From the NCBI GenBank assembly GCA_902562875.1, contig CACEVB010000001.1:124001-188000 (forward strand): a stretch of 64,000 nucleotides of DNA. The letters run 5' to 3'. A program made the position numbers and the translations under genes. Source of the stretch: an uncultured Pelagibacteraceae bacterium. GTDB taxonomy: Bacteria; Pseudomonadota; Alphaproteobacteria; Pelagibacterales; Pelagibacteraceae. The notes beneath the pieces are model-generated. The model ran no database searches. It was not told the origin of the DNA and worked only from the letters and a program-made list of their open reading frames with translations. The first letter of the stretch is position 1, and each line of letters begins with the position of its first letter. This document shows, in pieces, positions 27,101-35,649 of this stretch.

Positions 27101-28094
27101 TTTCCTTAGACCATTTTCCTTGAGCTGCTAAAGTATTCATTTGCGCTCTATGATTAAATATTTTTTGTGTACCCTCAATATCTTTTAGATCTTTAGACCA
27201 ATGTTTAAGAGCGCCTTGTTGTAAGGCACGACCATATGAATAAGTCATTATAAATTTAGTAGTATTAAATTTATTTATCAAATGAAGATTTTCAGTTGCC
27301 TCTATCTCTGACTGACCCCCGGATAGAAATGCTATACCTGGTACTTCTTTTGGTACTGATTTTTTTAAACATTCTATTGTTAATTTAGCAACCTCTTCGC
27401 CAGAAATTTTTTTCTTAGATTTGTTGCCTGCAAGTATCATGTTAGGTTTCAAGATAATTCCAGTTAAATCAACTTTATTTAGGATTAACTCTTCAAAACA
27501 TTTTTTTATAACATCAGATGTCTTATTATAACATTCTTTAGCCGAGTGTTCACCATCCATAAGGACTTCAGGTTCTATAATAGGGACCATATTTGCTTCT
27601 TGAACAAGTGCAGCGTAGCGTGCTAATGCATGAGAGTTTGAGTGTATTGCTAGTTTACTCGGATATTCATTTGAAATAATATAAACACCTCTCCACTTTG
27701 TAAATTTTGCGCCTAAGTCGCTGTAAATTTTTAATCTTTCTCTTAACCCATCCAATCCTTCGGTAACCTTTTCTTCTTCTGAACCTGCGATAGTTTTTGC
27801 ACCTGTATCAACTTTTATGCCTGGAAATGATCCTTGATCTGAAATGATTTCTGGAATTTTTTTATTTTTTGATTTCTGATTGATAGTTTCATCGTATAAG
27901 ATTACTCCACCAATACAATTTGACATACTGTCTGCGGTAAAAAGAGTTTCTCTAAAAGATAGTCTGTTTTGAGCAGAGGACTCAATGCCTACATTTTCAA
28001 GCCTTTTCGACATTGTCCCTGTGCTTTCATCCGCCGCTAATATTCCTTTTCCATCAGAAATAATTTGCAAAGCTATGTTATTTAATTCTGACAT
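27087..28094 (-). CDS. fba: Class I fructose-bisphosphate aldolase
   Basis: Interconverts fructose-1,6-bisphosphate with two triose phosphates. It is the Schiff-base type, resembling eukaryotic aldolase: GKGILAADESTGTMSKRL at the N-terminus, FTKWRGVY, IIEPEVLMDGEH, the active lysine in ILKPNMILAG near residue 214, and FLSGGQSEIEATENL. The 335 aa lack the flexible C-terminal tyrosine tail of animal enzymes. It sits in a tkt-gap-pgk-fba cluster, suited to gluconeogenesis and the pentose-phosphate pathway. It is one base after pgk and overlaps thiE by 14 nt. Confidence 0.95.
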   Translation of the reverse strand: MSELNNIALQIISDGKGILAADESTGTMSKRLENVGIESSAQNRLSFRETLFTADSMSNCIGGVILYDETINQKSKNKKIPEIISDQGSFPGIKVDTGAKTIAGSEEEKVTEGLDGLRERLKIYSDLGAKFTKWRGVYIISNEYPSKLAIHSNSHALARYAALVQEANMVPIIEPEVLMDGEHSAKECYNKTSDVIKKCFEELILNKVDLTGIILKPNMILAGNKSKKKISGEEVAKLTIECLKKSVPKEVPGIAFLSGGQSEIEATENLHLINKFNTTKFIMTYSYGRALQQGALKHWSKDLKDIEGTQKIFNHRAQMNTLAAQGKWSKEIEKK

Positions 28095-28095
28095 T

Positions 28096-29274
28096 TTAGT
28101 TTAATGCTTTTATACCAGGTAGTTCTTTTCCTTCAAGATATTCTAAAAATGCTCCACCAGCAGTTGAAACAAAATTAAAATTATTTAGATATCCAATTTT
28201 ATTAATTACAGCAATAGTATCACCACCACCCACAACAGAATAAAGATAATTTTCTTTTGATCGATTATCTATAATCTTAGCAATTTCTGAACTACCATTT
28301 GCAAAATTTGTATTTTCAAAATAACCAGCGGGCCCATTCCAAAAAACAGTTTTGCTTTTACAAAGAATTTTATTAATATTTTCTATAGTTTTAGGTCCAA
28401 TATCTAATATCATATCTTCATCAGATATTTCATTAAGACTTTTTACCTGAGAAACACTGTCAAAATTTTTTCCTACACTTACATCTTCTGGATAATAAAT
28501 TTTACACGAATTTATATCTGCATTATTAAAAATATCATTTATTGTATCCTCACAATTTTCTTCTTTTAAAGATTTACCAGTTTCAAAACCTTTAAAATTT
28601 AAAATATTATTTGCCATACCACCAACAAAAATTAAATTATCTAATTTAAAAGTTAGATTTTTAATCAGACCTATTTTAGTTGAAATTTTTGAACCACCAA
28701 TAATGCAAGTTGATGGTTTTTTGATTTCAGTAGTTATTTTTTTTAAAGCATTTATTTCAGATTGTAATTGTAAACCAGCATAAGATGGTAAAAACTCTGT
28801 AATTCTAGAAACAGATGCGTGATGTCTGTGGGAACATGAAAAAGCATCATTAACATATAAATCCCCCAAACTAGCTAGATGTTTGGCAAAGTTTATATCG
28901 TTAGCTTCCTCATCTTTATAAAATCTTATATTTTCTAAAAAAATTACCTCTTTTTTTTTGTCTGTAAACAACTTATCTTTTTTCAGCTCATGCAAATCAG
29001 TTGTTATAAGTTTTATTTTTTTATTAATTTTTTTTTCTAAATTTAAACAAATCGGTTTTAGAGAAAAATCAGAATTCTTTTTACCATTTGGTCTACCTAC
29101 ATGAGATATAATTAAAATTTTAGCGTTATTATCAAGTAAAAAATTGATTATCGGAATAATTTTATCAATTCTAGTTTCATCAATAACATTATTATTTTTA
29201 AGTGGTACGTTTAAGTCAAGTCTTAATAATACTATTTTTCCAGCAAGATTTTCTTGATCTCTAATATTTTTCAT
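28096..29274 (-). CDS. pgk: Phosphoglycerate kinase
   Basis: Transfers phosphate between 1,3-bisphosphoglycerate and ADP. Family signature RLDLNVPLKNNNVIDETRI is near residue 18, HVGRPNG near 55, then LENIRFYKDEEAND, NDAFSCSHRHHAS, and the C-terminal nucleotide motif FWNGPAGYFE and VGGGDTIAVI. Length is 392 aa, complete. It follows gap by 2 nt and precedes fba by one base, so all three are surely co-transcribed. Confidence 0.97.
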   Translation of the reverse strand: MKNIRDQENLAGKIVLLRLDLNVPLKNNNVIDETRIDKIIPIINFLLDNNAKILIISHVGRPNGKKNSDFSLKPICLNLEKKINKKIKLITTDLHELKKDKLFTDKKKEVIFLENIRFYKDEEANDINFAKHLASLGDLYVNDAFSCSHRHHASVSRITEFLPSYAGLQLQSEINALKKITTEIKKPSTCIIGGSKISTKIGLIKNLTFKLDNLIFVGGMANNILNFKGFETGKSLKEENCEDTINDIFNNADINSCKIYYPEDVSVGKNFDSVSQVKSLNEISDEDMILDIGPKTIENINKILCKSKTVFWNGPAGYFENTNFANGSSEIAKIIDNRSKENYLYSVVGGGDTIAVINKIGYLNNFNFVSTAGGAFLEYLEGKELPGIKALN

Positions 29275-29276
29275 TA

Positions 29277-30281
29277 TTATTTTTTATGAATAAATTCTGC
29301 TATATCTATCATTCTATTAGAAAAGCCCCATTCATTATCATACCATGCTGAAACCTTCCCCATATACCGCCCAATCACTTTGGTTAAAGATGCATCTACA
29401 ACGGCGGAAGCCGGATTATGATTGAAGTCAATTGATACTAATTTTTCATTATTAATATCTAAAATTTTTTTTTGACTCATTTTACTAAATTTCTTAAATG
29501 ATAAGTTAATTGCATCTGAGTTTAAAATTTTTTTAGTGCAAAATACGAACTCGATTAATGAAACATTCGGTGTGGGGACTCTCATAGCAACACCTTCTAA
29601 CCGTCCTTTTAATGAAGGGATAATTTCACCTATAGCCTTTGATGCACCTGTTGAGGTTGGTACAATCGATAGACTTGCTGATCGAGCTCTTCTAGGATCT
29701 TTATGAGAGTTATCAAGAATCCTTTGATCAGATGTAAAGGCATGTATAGTGGTCATAAAACCTTTTTCTATTTTAAAATCTTTATGAAGAACGTGAACCA
29801 CAGGAGCAAGACAATTTGTTGTGCACGAACCTGCAGATATAATCTTATCAGTTTTGCTTATATCGCGTTCATTTACTCCAAATACGATTGTTTTATCTGC
29901 TTTTTTACATGGTGCTGAAACCACAACCTTTTTTGCTCCATTTTTTAAATGTGGAAGTAATTTGTCTTTTGAATTAAATTTTCCTGTACATTCCAAAACA
30001 ATATCTACGCCTGATTTTTTCCAATTAATTTTATTAATATCAGTTTCTTGACTAAAAAAAATATTTTTTTTATTTATTATTAAGCAATCTTTTTTAAAAC
30101 TAACATCTGCATTAAACCTTCCATGTATCGAGTCGTATTTTATCAACTTTGAACATTGTTCTGAGCTTGTTCTATTATTTATATGTTTTATCTCAAGATT
30201 TCTATTTTTAGTTTCTATAATTGAACGAACTATCATCCTTCCAATTCTGCCCATCCCGTTTATACCAATTTTTATTCTCAT
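29277..30281 (-). CDS. gap: Glyceraldehyde-3-phosphate dehydrogenase, type I
   Basis: Oxidises glyceraldehyde-3-phosphate with phosphate and NAD(P). Rossmann start INGMGRIGRMIVR, catalytic cysteine motif SAGSCTTNCLAP near residue 150, catalytic His in FMTTIHAFTSDQR, and WYDNEWGFSNRM at the C-terminus. Length is 334 aa. The Rossmann acidic residue after beta-2 is not evident here (HINNRTSSEQ), so NADP use is possible. Its ATG overlaps the tkt stop by 4 nt. Confidence 0.96.
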   Translation of the reverse strand: MRIKIGINGMGRIGRMIVRSIIETKNRNLEIKHINNRTSSEQCSKLIKYDSIHGRFNADVSFKKDCLIINKKNIFFSQETDINKINWKKSGVDIVLECTGKFNSKDKLLPHLKNGAKKVVVSAPCKKADKTIVFGVNERDISKTDKIISAGSCTTNCLAPVVHVLHKDFKIEKGFMTTIHAFTSDQRILDNSHKDPRRARSASLSIVPTSTGASKAIGEIIPSLKGRLEGVAMRVPTPNVSLIEFVFCTKKILNSDAINLSFKKFSKMSQKKILDINNEKLVSIDFNHNPASAVVDASLTKVIGRYMGKVSAWYDNEWGFSNRMIDIAEFIHKK

Positions 30282-32221
30282 AATTTTTTTTTAATTCTTT
30301 TTATAATCTCGTTAGAGTTTAATCCAAAATAATCGTATATTTTTTTATATGGGGCGCTTCGACCAAAACTATTAATTCCAAAATTTAATCCTTTATCTCC
30401 AGTGTATTTTTTCCAATAACTGGTTTCTGATGCCTCTAACGTAACTACCAAGGAAGTTTCATTCAATATTTTTTTTTTATATTTTTCACTTTGCATATCA
30501 AACAATTCTTGACATGGCATTGATATAACTTTTGAATAAATATTTTCTGTGGCTAATTTATGACTAAGTTCACAGGCTAAACTAGTCTCAGATCCAGAGG
30601 ACAAAATAGTAAGTTTAATACGATTTGACGATCTAAATACTTCGTAGGCTCCAAGGGAACTTTTATTTAATTTATCCAACTTTGTTCTTACTGGATTTAT
30701 ACTTTGTCTAGTTAATGCAATAACGCTTGGTGTTTCTTTATTTTTTAATGCTAATTCCCAACATTCAAATGTTTCAATTAAATCTGCTGGCCTAAATACA
30801 TTTAAATTTGGAATTGATCTAAGACTAGTTAATTGTTCAATTGGTTGATGAGTTGGTCCATCTTCTCCCAAACCAATAGAGTCGTGGGATAAAACATATA
30901 TAACTCTTCGCTGCATCATTGCAGCCAATCTAATTGATGGTTTACAATAATCACTAAAAATTAGAAAAGTTCCTCCGTAAGGAATTAAATTGCTATGGAG
31001 TGATAGACCATTCATTATTCCACACATAGCGTGTTCTCTAACTCCATAATGAATATAATTTCCAGCAAAGTTACCTGGTCTAATAATTTTATGACTTTTT
31101 GTTTTAGTATTATTCGATCCCGCTAAATCAGCAGAACCTCCTATTAATAATTTTGAATTAGAAATAATATTTAAAAACATCTCTGAACATTTTCTTGTTG
31201 CTAGAGGTTTTAATATTTTTAAATATTCCATTTTATATCTTTTAATTAAATGCATACTTTGTTTTACTAGATCATTTTCTTTAAAAATTTTTTTATTTCT
31301 CTTTTGTTCTTTGATAGCTCTGTTAGAGGATTTTTTTCCGATCTTTCTCCATTCTTGAAGTATTGAATTTGGAATTACGAAACTGCTATATTTCCAATTT
31401 AATTTTTTTCTTACTAATTTTACCTCATCTTCTCCAAGTGGGCTTCCATGCGCTGAAGCTAAACCACTTTTGTTTGGTGAGCCATACCCAATTTTAGTTT
31501 TACATGAAATTGCAACTGGTTTTTTTGAGTTTTGAGCTTTTTTTAATGCTTTATTTATTTCATAAAAGTTATGACCATTTATATTTATGTAGTCCCAACC
31601 ATAACTATGAAATCTCTTTTGATAATTATCAGACACTGCTAAACTCGTTGGACCGTCAATTGATACTGAATTATTGTCAAACAACAAAATTAGATTTTTA
31701 AGTTTTAAATGACCAGCAAGACTCAAAGACTCATGGCTTATACCCTCCATTAAACACCCATCGCCTGCTAACACGTATGTTTTATGATTAATTTTTTTTT
31801 TACCATATCTAGATTTCAATATTTCTTCAGCTAAAGCAAAACCTACTGCATTTGAAATTCCCTGACCAAGTGGACCAGTTGTAGTTTCTATGCCGCTATT
31901 TTTTTCAAATTCAGGATGACCAGCGCATATGGAATTTAACTGTCTAAAATTTTTAATATCTTTTAATGATACGCTTTTGTATCCAGTTAAATACAGTAAA
32001 GCATATAGCAACATTGAGCCATGTCCTGCAGATAAAATAAATCTATCTCTATTTATCCAACCTGGGTTTTTTGGATCAAATTTTAGAAAATTTTTATATA
32101 ATATTGTAACGACGTCTGCCATGCCCATTGGCATGCCTGGATGACCTGAATTAGCTTTTTCAACTGCATCTATGGATAAAAATCTAATTGCATTTGCTAG
32201 ATCTTTATTAATATTTTTCAA
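30278..32221 (-). CDS. tkt: Transketolase
   Basis: Thiamine-diphosphate enzyme of the non-oxidative pentose-phosphate pathway. N-terminal LANAIRFLSIDAVEKANSGH, TTGPLGQGISNAVG, the TPP motif GDGCLMEGISHE (near residue 155), pyrimidine-domain GVREHAMCGIMNG with the catalytic Glu, and SHDSIGLGEDGPTHQPIEQL. At 647 aa it is complete. The start is a TTG at 32221: no ATG is available before the conserved N-terminus. It leads an eight-gene run down to pgsA with no gaps. Confidence 0.96.
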   Translation of the reverse strand: MKNINKDLANAIRFLSIDAVEKANSGHPGMPMGMADVVTILYKNFLKFDPKNPGWINRDRFILSAGHGSMLLYALLYLTGYKSVSLKDIKNFRQLNSICAGHPEFEKNSGIETTTGPLGQGISNAVGFALAEEILKSRYGKKKINHKTYVLAGDGCLMEGISHESLSLAGHLKLKNLILLFDNNSVSIDGPTSLAVSDNYQKRFHSYGWDYININGHNFYEINKALKKAQNSKKPVAISCKTKIGYGSPNKSGLASAHGSPLGEDEVKLVRKKLNWKYSSFVIPNSILQEWRKIGKKSSNRAIKEQKRNKKIFKENDLVKQSMHLIKRYKMEYLKILKPLATRKCSEMFLNIISNSKLLIGGSADLAGSNNTKTKSHKIIRPGNFAGNYIHYGVREHAMCGIMNGLSLHSNLIPYGGTFLIFSDYCKPSIRLAAMMQRRVIYVLSHDSIGLGEDGPTHQPIEQLTSLRSIPNLNVFRPADLIETFECWELALKNKETPSVIALTRQSINPVRTKLDKLNKSSLGAYEVFRSSNRIKLTILSSGSETSLACELSHKLATENIYSKVISMPCQELFDMQSEKYKKKILNETSLVVTLEASETSYWKKYTGDKGLNFGINSFGRSAPYKKIYDYFGLNSNEIIKRIKKKL

Positions 32222-32273
32222 AAATTATCCTGTATAGACTTCGACGACTCAATTTAATAATATAAATTTATAT

Positions 32274-32588
32274 ATGAATCCTTTTAATGAAAAAGAAAAA
32301 AAACTTCAAGACGCATTAGAAAAATTAATTAGTTTAGATCTCCAAAAAAGTACTAAATTTCAAATTCTAGAGGATCAAAAAAATCAATTACAAATTGAAA
32401 AAGACGAACTTCAAATTAGATTTTCTAATCTCGAAAAAAAATATGAGGATTTAAAATCAAAGATTACTCATCTTGAGAAACAAAATATCAGCGAAATTGA
32501 TAAGGTTTCAAATTTCGAGGAAAAAATTGATGAATTAAATCAAGAAACAGATAATTTAATAGATGAAATAGATAAATGGGAAATGTAA
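32274..32588 (+). CDS. ZauP-like coiled-coil protein upstream of zapA
   Basis: A 104-aa protein that is almost entirely predicted coiled coil (heptads rich in Leu, Lys and Glu from residue 8 to 95), with no signal or membrane segment. In Caulobacter the gene directly upstream of zapA encodes ZauP, a coiled-coil partner that helps ZapA focus the Z ring. Position, size and composition agree here, although coiled-coil similarity alone is weak evidence. It overlaps zapA by 13 nt and is divergent from tkt across a 52-nt region containing a GANTC site at 32246-32250. Confidence 0.65.
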   Translation: MNPFNEKEKKLQDALEKLISLDLQKSTKFQILEDQKNQLQIEKDELQIRFSNLEKKYEDLKSKITHLEKQNISEIDKVSNFEEKIDELNQETDNLIDEIDKWEM

Positions 32589-33019
32589 ATGTAAAATTTA
32601 ACGGAAAAGATTTTTTACTCTCGTGTGAAGACGGTCAAGAAGAACATCTTGAAGAATTATCTATCACACTAGATAAAAAATTTAATAGTTTAAAAGAAAA
32701 ACTTGGAAATATTGGTGAGAACAAACTTTTATTGATTACAACTATATCAGTCATAGATGAATATTTTGAAACAAAAAAAAATTTAAATTCAAAAAAAAAT
32801 GAAATTGAAAATATTAAAAAAAAATTTGTAGAGTTAAAATCTTTAGTTCTAGATTACAAAAAAGAAAAAGACGTTCAAATTGAAAGCTTAAAAAATAATT
32901 TATCCTCTTTAAGCGACGAGTTTAAAAAAAACATTAATAATTACGACTCTTTAATCGATTCTACAGCTGAAAAAATTGAAAAATTTATAAAAAAAAATGA
33001 TGAAAATTCAATACAATAG
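32576..33019 (+). CDS. zapA: Cell division protein ZapA with an extended coiled coil
   Basis: Bundles FtsZ filaments at the division site. The N-terminal globular part (NVKFNGKDFLLSCEDGQEEHL, then LSITLDKKFNSLK) and KLLLITTISVIDEYFE match ZapA. The C-terminal coiled coil is longer than in most relatives, giving 147 aa versus about 100-110. The overlap with the upstream coiled-coil gene implies coupled translation. The next gene, 5-FCL (ygfA), follows as in many Proteobacteria, but there is no room for the 6S RNA that often lies between them. Confidence 0.88.
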   Translation: MGNVNVKFNGKDFLLSCEDGQEEHLEELSITLDKKFNSLKEKLGNIGENKLLLITTISVIDEYFETKKNLNSKKNEIENIKKKFVELKSLVLDYKKEKDVQIESLKNNLSSLSDEFKKNINNYDSLIDSTAEKIEKFIKKNDENSIQ

Positions 33020-33024
33020 TTCAA

Positions 33025-33564
33025 GTGTTAAAAGTAAATCTTAGAAAAAAATTTTTAAAAATAAGAAAAAAAAATTTTGATAGGAATATTAAAATTAACT
33101 ACCATAATTTTATCAAACCATTTTTTAAAGATAAAAAAAAAATTGTAGGTGGGTATTTCCCTGTCAATTATGAGATAGATTGTTTAAACATTTTAAGAGT
33201 ACTCGAGAAAAAAAAATTTAAAATTGCTTTACCAATAATTAAAAAAAAAAATTTGATGGAATTTTATCAATATTCATTTAAGGATCCTTTAAAAGTTAAC
33301 AAATATGGGATCCCAGAACCTATATCAAAAAAGATTATTAACCCAGATTATCTAATTGTGCCGTTAGTTGCTTTCGATAAAAACCTTTACAGACTTGGTT
33401 ATGGAGGTGGGTACTATGATAGATATCTAAAGAATGCAAAAAAACGAAAAAAAATTTTATCTATTGGATTTGCGTTTTCTTTTCAGAAATTTGATAAGTT
33501 GCCAATCGATACTTTTGATCAAAAGTTAGATGTAATAATTACAGAAAGAAAAATTTATAAATGA
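33025..33564 (+). CDS. 5-formyltetrahydrofolate cyclo-ligase
   Basis: Converts 5-formyl-THF to methenyl-THF, recovering folate one-carbon units. The C-terminal signature YGGGYYDRYLKNAKKRKK and the substrate motif VAFDKNLYRLGYGG are clear, with LRKKFLKIRKK at the N-terminus binding the nucleotide. The 179 aa are normal. Translation starts at a GTG at 33025, 5 nt after the zapA stop, with no ATG nearby in frame. The stop overlaps the ymdB-like ATG by 4 nt. Confidence 0.92.
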   Translation: MLKVNLRKKFLKIRKKNFDRNIKINYHNFIKPFFKDKKKIVGGYFPVNYEIDCLNILRVLEKKKFKIALPIIKKKNLMEFYQYSFKDPLKVNKYGIPEPISKKIINPDYLIVPLVAFDKNLYRLGYGGGYYDRYLKNAKKRKKILSIGFAFSFQKFDKLPIDTFDQKLDVIITERKIYK

Positions 33565-34346
33565 GATTGTTATTCTTAGGTGATATTGTAGGCAATGCTG
33601 GATGTAATGCTATTAAAAAAAACTTAAAAAAAATTTTACAATCTAATGAAATTGATTTTGTTGTAGCCAATGGAGAAAATTCATATTCATCTGGGGTAGG
33701 AATTTCTGAAAATATTACTAATGAAATGTTTTCATGCGGCATAGATGTTATTACAACAGGAAATCATGTTTGGGATCAAAAAGAAACATTAGAACATATA
33801 AAAAAAGAAAATAGATTATTAAGACCACTTAATATGAGTAATGAGTTACCTGGACAAGGATTTAATATTTATAAATCAAATAATGGATTTAGAGTTGGTG
33901 TATTGAATTTGATTGGAAACGTATTCATGAAAAAAAGTGATAATGTCTTTGAAACATCTAAAAAATTTTTATCTAGTAATAAATTAAAAGAAAATTTTGA
34001 TTTCTTGATAGTTGATTTTCATGGTGAAACAACAAGTGAAAAAATGGCAATAGGACATTTTTTTGATGGTAATGCAACGCTTGTAGTCGGTACACATACC
34101 CACGTTCCCACTAATGATAGTAGAGTTTTGGAAAAAGGAACTGCGTACCAAACAGATGCTGGCATGTGTGGAGTCTATGATTCAGTTATAGGGATGAATA
34201 AAGAGATATCCTTAAAAAGATTCTTGAATATCTCATCTGAAAAATGGTTGCCTGCTAGAGGGGAGGCTACAATATGCGGAGTAATTGTTGATGCAAATGC
34301 AGACACAGGTCTTGCAATCAATATTAAAAGTTTTATTTATGGTTGA
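33561..34346 (+). CDS. YmdB-type metallophosphoesterase (TIGR00282)
   Basis: Calcineurin-like phosphodiesterase; the Bacillus member cleaves cyclic nucleotides and affects biofilm formation. The metal-site motifs are GDIVGNAGCNA (Asp), NGENSYSSGVGI (Asn), TGNHVWDQKE (Asn-His) and the paired histidines in VGTHTHVPTND. The 261-aa protein is full length with no signal peptide. Placed between 5-FCL and yebC, the usual alphaproteobacterial order. Physiological substrate here is unknown. Confidence 0.93.
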   Translation: MRLLFLGDIVGNAGCNAIKKNLKKILQSNEIDFVVANGENSYSSGVGISENITNEMFSCGIDVITTGNHVWDQKETLEHIKKENRLLRPLNMSNELPGQGFNIYKSNNGFRVGVLNLIGNVFMKKSDNVFETSKKFLSSNKLKENFDFLIVDFHGETTSEKMAIGHFFDGNATLVVGTHTHVPTNDSRVLEKGTAYQTDAGMCGVYDSVIGMNKEISLKRFLNISSEKWLPARGEATICGVIVDANADTGLAINIKSFIYG

Positions 34347-34369
34347 AAAATTAATAGAAGAAAATAAAA

Positions 34370-35092
34370 ATGGCCGGACACTCGCATTGGGCAGGAATTA
34401 AACATAAAAAAGATAGAACTGATAAAATAAGATCTAAAATATTTTCTAAACTTTCCAGGGAAATAACTGTGGCAGCAAAACTTGGAGACAAAGATCCAGA
34501 GGTTAACCCACGCTTAAGGTCAGCAATTCAATCAGCAAAATCTGCCAATATGCCAAAAGAAAACATTTCAAGAGCTATAGAAAAATCTAGAATGTCAAAT
34601 TTTTCGAACTATGAGGAAATAAGATATGAAGGTTTTGGTCCTTATAACGTCGCTTTCATTCTTATTGCGCTTACCGATAATAAAAATAGAACTGCATCTT
34701 TTATCAGAACGGCTTTTCAGAAAATTGGCGGGACATTAGGTACCCAAGGTTCAGTTTCCTATAATTTTAATCAACTTGGTATAATTAGAATTGACTCAAA
34801 AGAGATTGATGAACATAATTTATTCGAACATGTGATAGAATTTGAAGCTGACGATTGTATTGTTTATGAAAATTTATATGAAATTCGCTGTAAAAAAGAC
34901 AAGATTTATGAAGTAAAAAAAAAATTAGAAAAAAAAATTAAAAATTTTATATCCACAGACTTAGAATGGGTCCCAATAAATAAATTGTCATTAAATAAGT
35001 CACAAGAGGAAGAAGTTATGAATTTTTTTGAAACTTTAAACGAAAATGATGATATACAAAAAGTTTATACAAACCTACATAATGCAAAATAA
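34370..35092 (+). CDS. yebC: YebC/PmpR family protein (DUF28)
   Basis: Members act as transcriptional regulators, and recent work links some to ribosome stalling relief. The sequence starts AGHSHWAGIKHKKDRTDK, followed by GDKDPEVNPRLRSAI and ANMPKENISRAIEK, then TDNKNRTASFIRTAF and GTLGTQGSVSYNF, covering all three family domains. The 240 aa are standard. It lies immediately upstream of a ruvC-like gene, as in most Proteobacteria, with 8 nt between them. Confidence 0.96.
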   Translation: MAGHSHWAGIKHKKDRTDKIRSKIFSKLSREITVAAKLGDKDPEVNPRLRSAIQSAKSANMPKENISRAIEKSRMSNFSNYEEIRYEGFGPYNVAFILIALTDNKNRTASFIRTAFQKIGGTLGTQGSVSYNFNQLGIIRIDSKEIDEHNLFEHVIEFEADDCIVYENLYEIRCKKDKIYEVKKKLEKKIKNFISTDLEWVPINKLSLNKSQEEEVMNFFETLNENDDIQKVYTNLHNAK

Positions 35093-35100
35093 TTTTTAAA

Positions 35101-35598
35101 ATGTTTGTAATTGGTATAGACCCAGGCATTACAGGAGCTATATGCTTTTTAAACAATGGACAAGTGATTGACGTAATTGATATGCCCAATATGACTGATG
35201 GGAAAAAAAATAAAAAACAAGTAAATGCTTCACAAATATTTAATGAAATTAATGAAAGAATAAAAAATATCAAAAATTCTGAAAAAGTTTACGTTGTAAT
35301 AGAACAGGTTTCAGCTATGCCTGGTCAAGGCGTTACAAGCATGTTTAACTTTGGTCAATCTTTTGGAGTATTAAAAGGTATATGTGCATCTATGAAATTA
35401 TCTATGTATCTTGTTAGACCAGTAAAATGGAAGAAATATTTTAATTTAATTAAAACTGAGAAAGAAGCAAGTAGAACTAAAGTAATAGAAATTTTTCCCG
35501 AAATATCCTCTAAGTTGTCAAAAAAAAAAGACGTTAATAAAGCAGATGCAATTTTAATTGCTAGTTTTTTTAACAATACTTATACAAAGGCAGATTAA
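35101..35598 (+). CDS. RuvC-like Holliday-junction nuclease, divergent and short
   Basis: RNase-H-fold resolvase of 165 aa. Likely catalytic acids: D7 in GIDPGITGA, E68 in VVIEQVSAMPGQG, and D144 and D149 in the C-terminal helix (KADAILIAS). The motif MFNFGQSFGVLKGI and the length resemble phage and mitochondrial-type RuvC-like proteins more than the canonical enzyme. Its slot between yebC and tolQ is normally filled by ruvC-ruvA-ruvB, but ruvA and ruvB are absent here. Enzymatic identity as a resolvase is likely but not proven. Confidence 0.8.
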   Translation: MFVIGIDPGITGAICFLNNGQVIDVIDMPNMTDGKKNKKQVNASQIFNEINERIKNIKNSEKVYVVIEQVSAMPGQGVTSMFNFGQSFGVLKGICASMKLSMYLVRPVKWKKYFNLIKTEKEASRTKVIEIFPEISSKLSKKKDVNKADAILIASFFNNTYTKAD

Positions 35599-35649
35599 TC
35601 AAATTTATTTAGTCAAATTGATGACACAATTTAGTGTGAAAGGTTTAAA

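Noticed and set aside
32224-32252. TTGAGT-17-GATAAT pointing into tkt
   Set aside because: Its -10 is 2 nt from the start codon, which would place the transcript start inside the gene.
33019-33025. 6S RNA between zapA and the 5-FCL gene
   Set aside because: Only 5 nt lie between the two genes.
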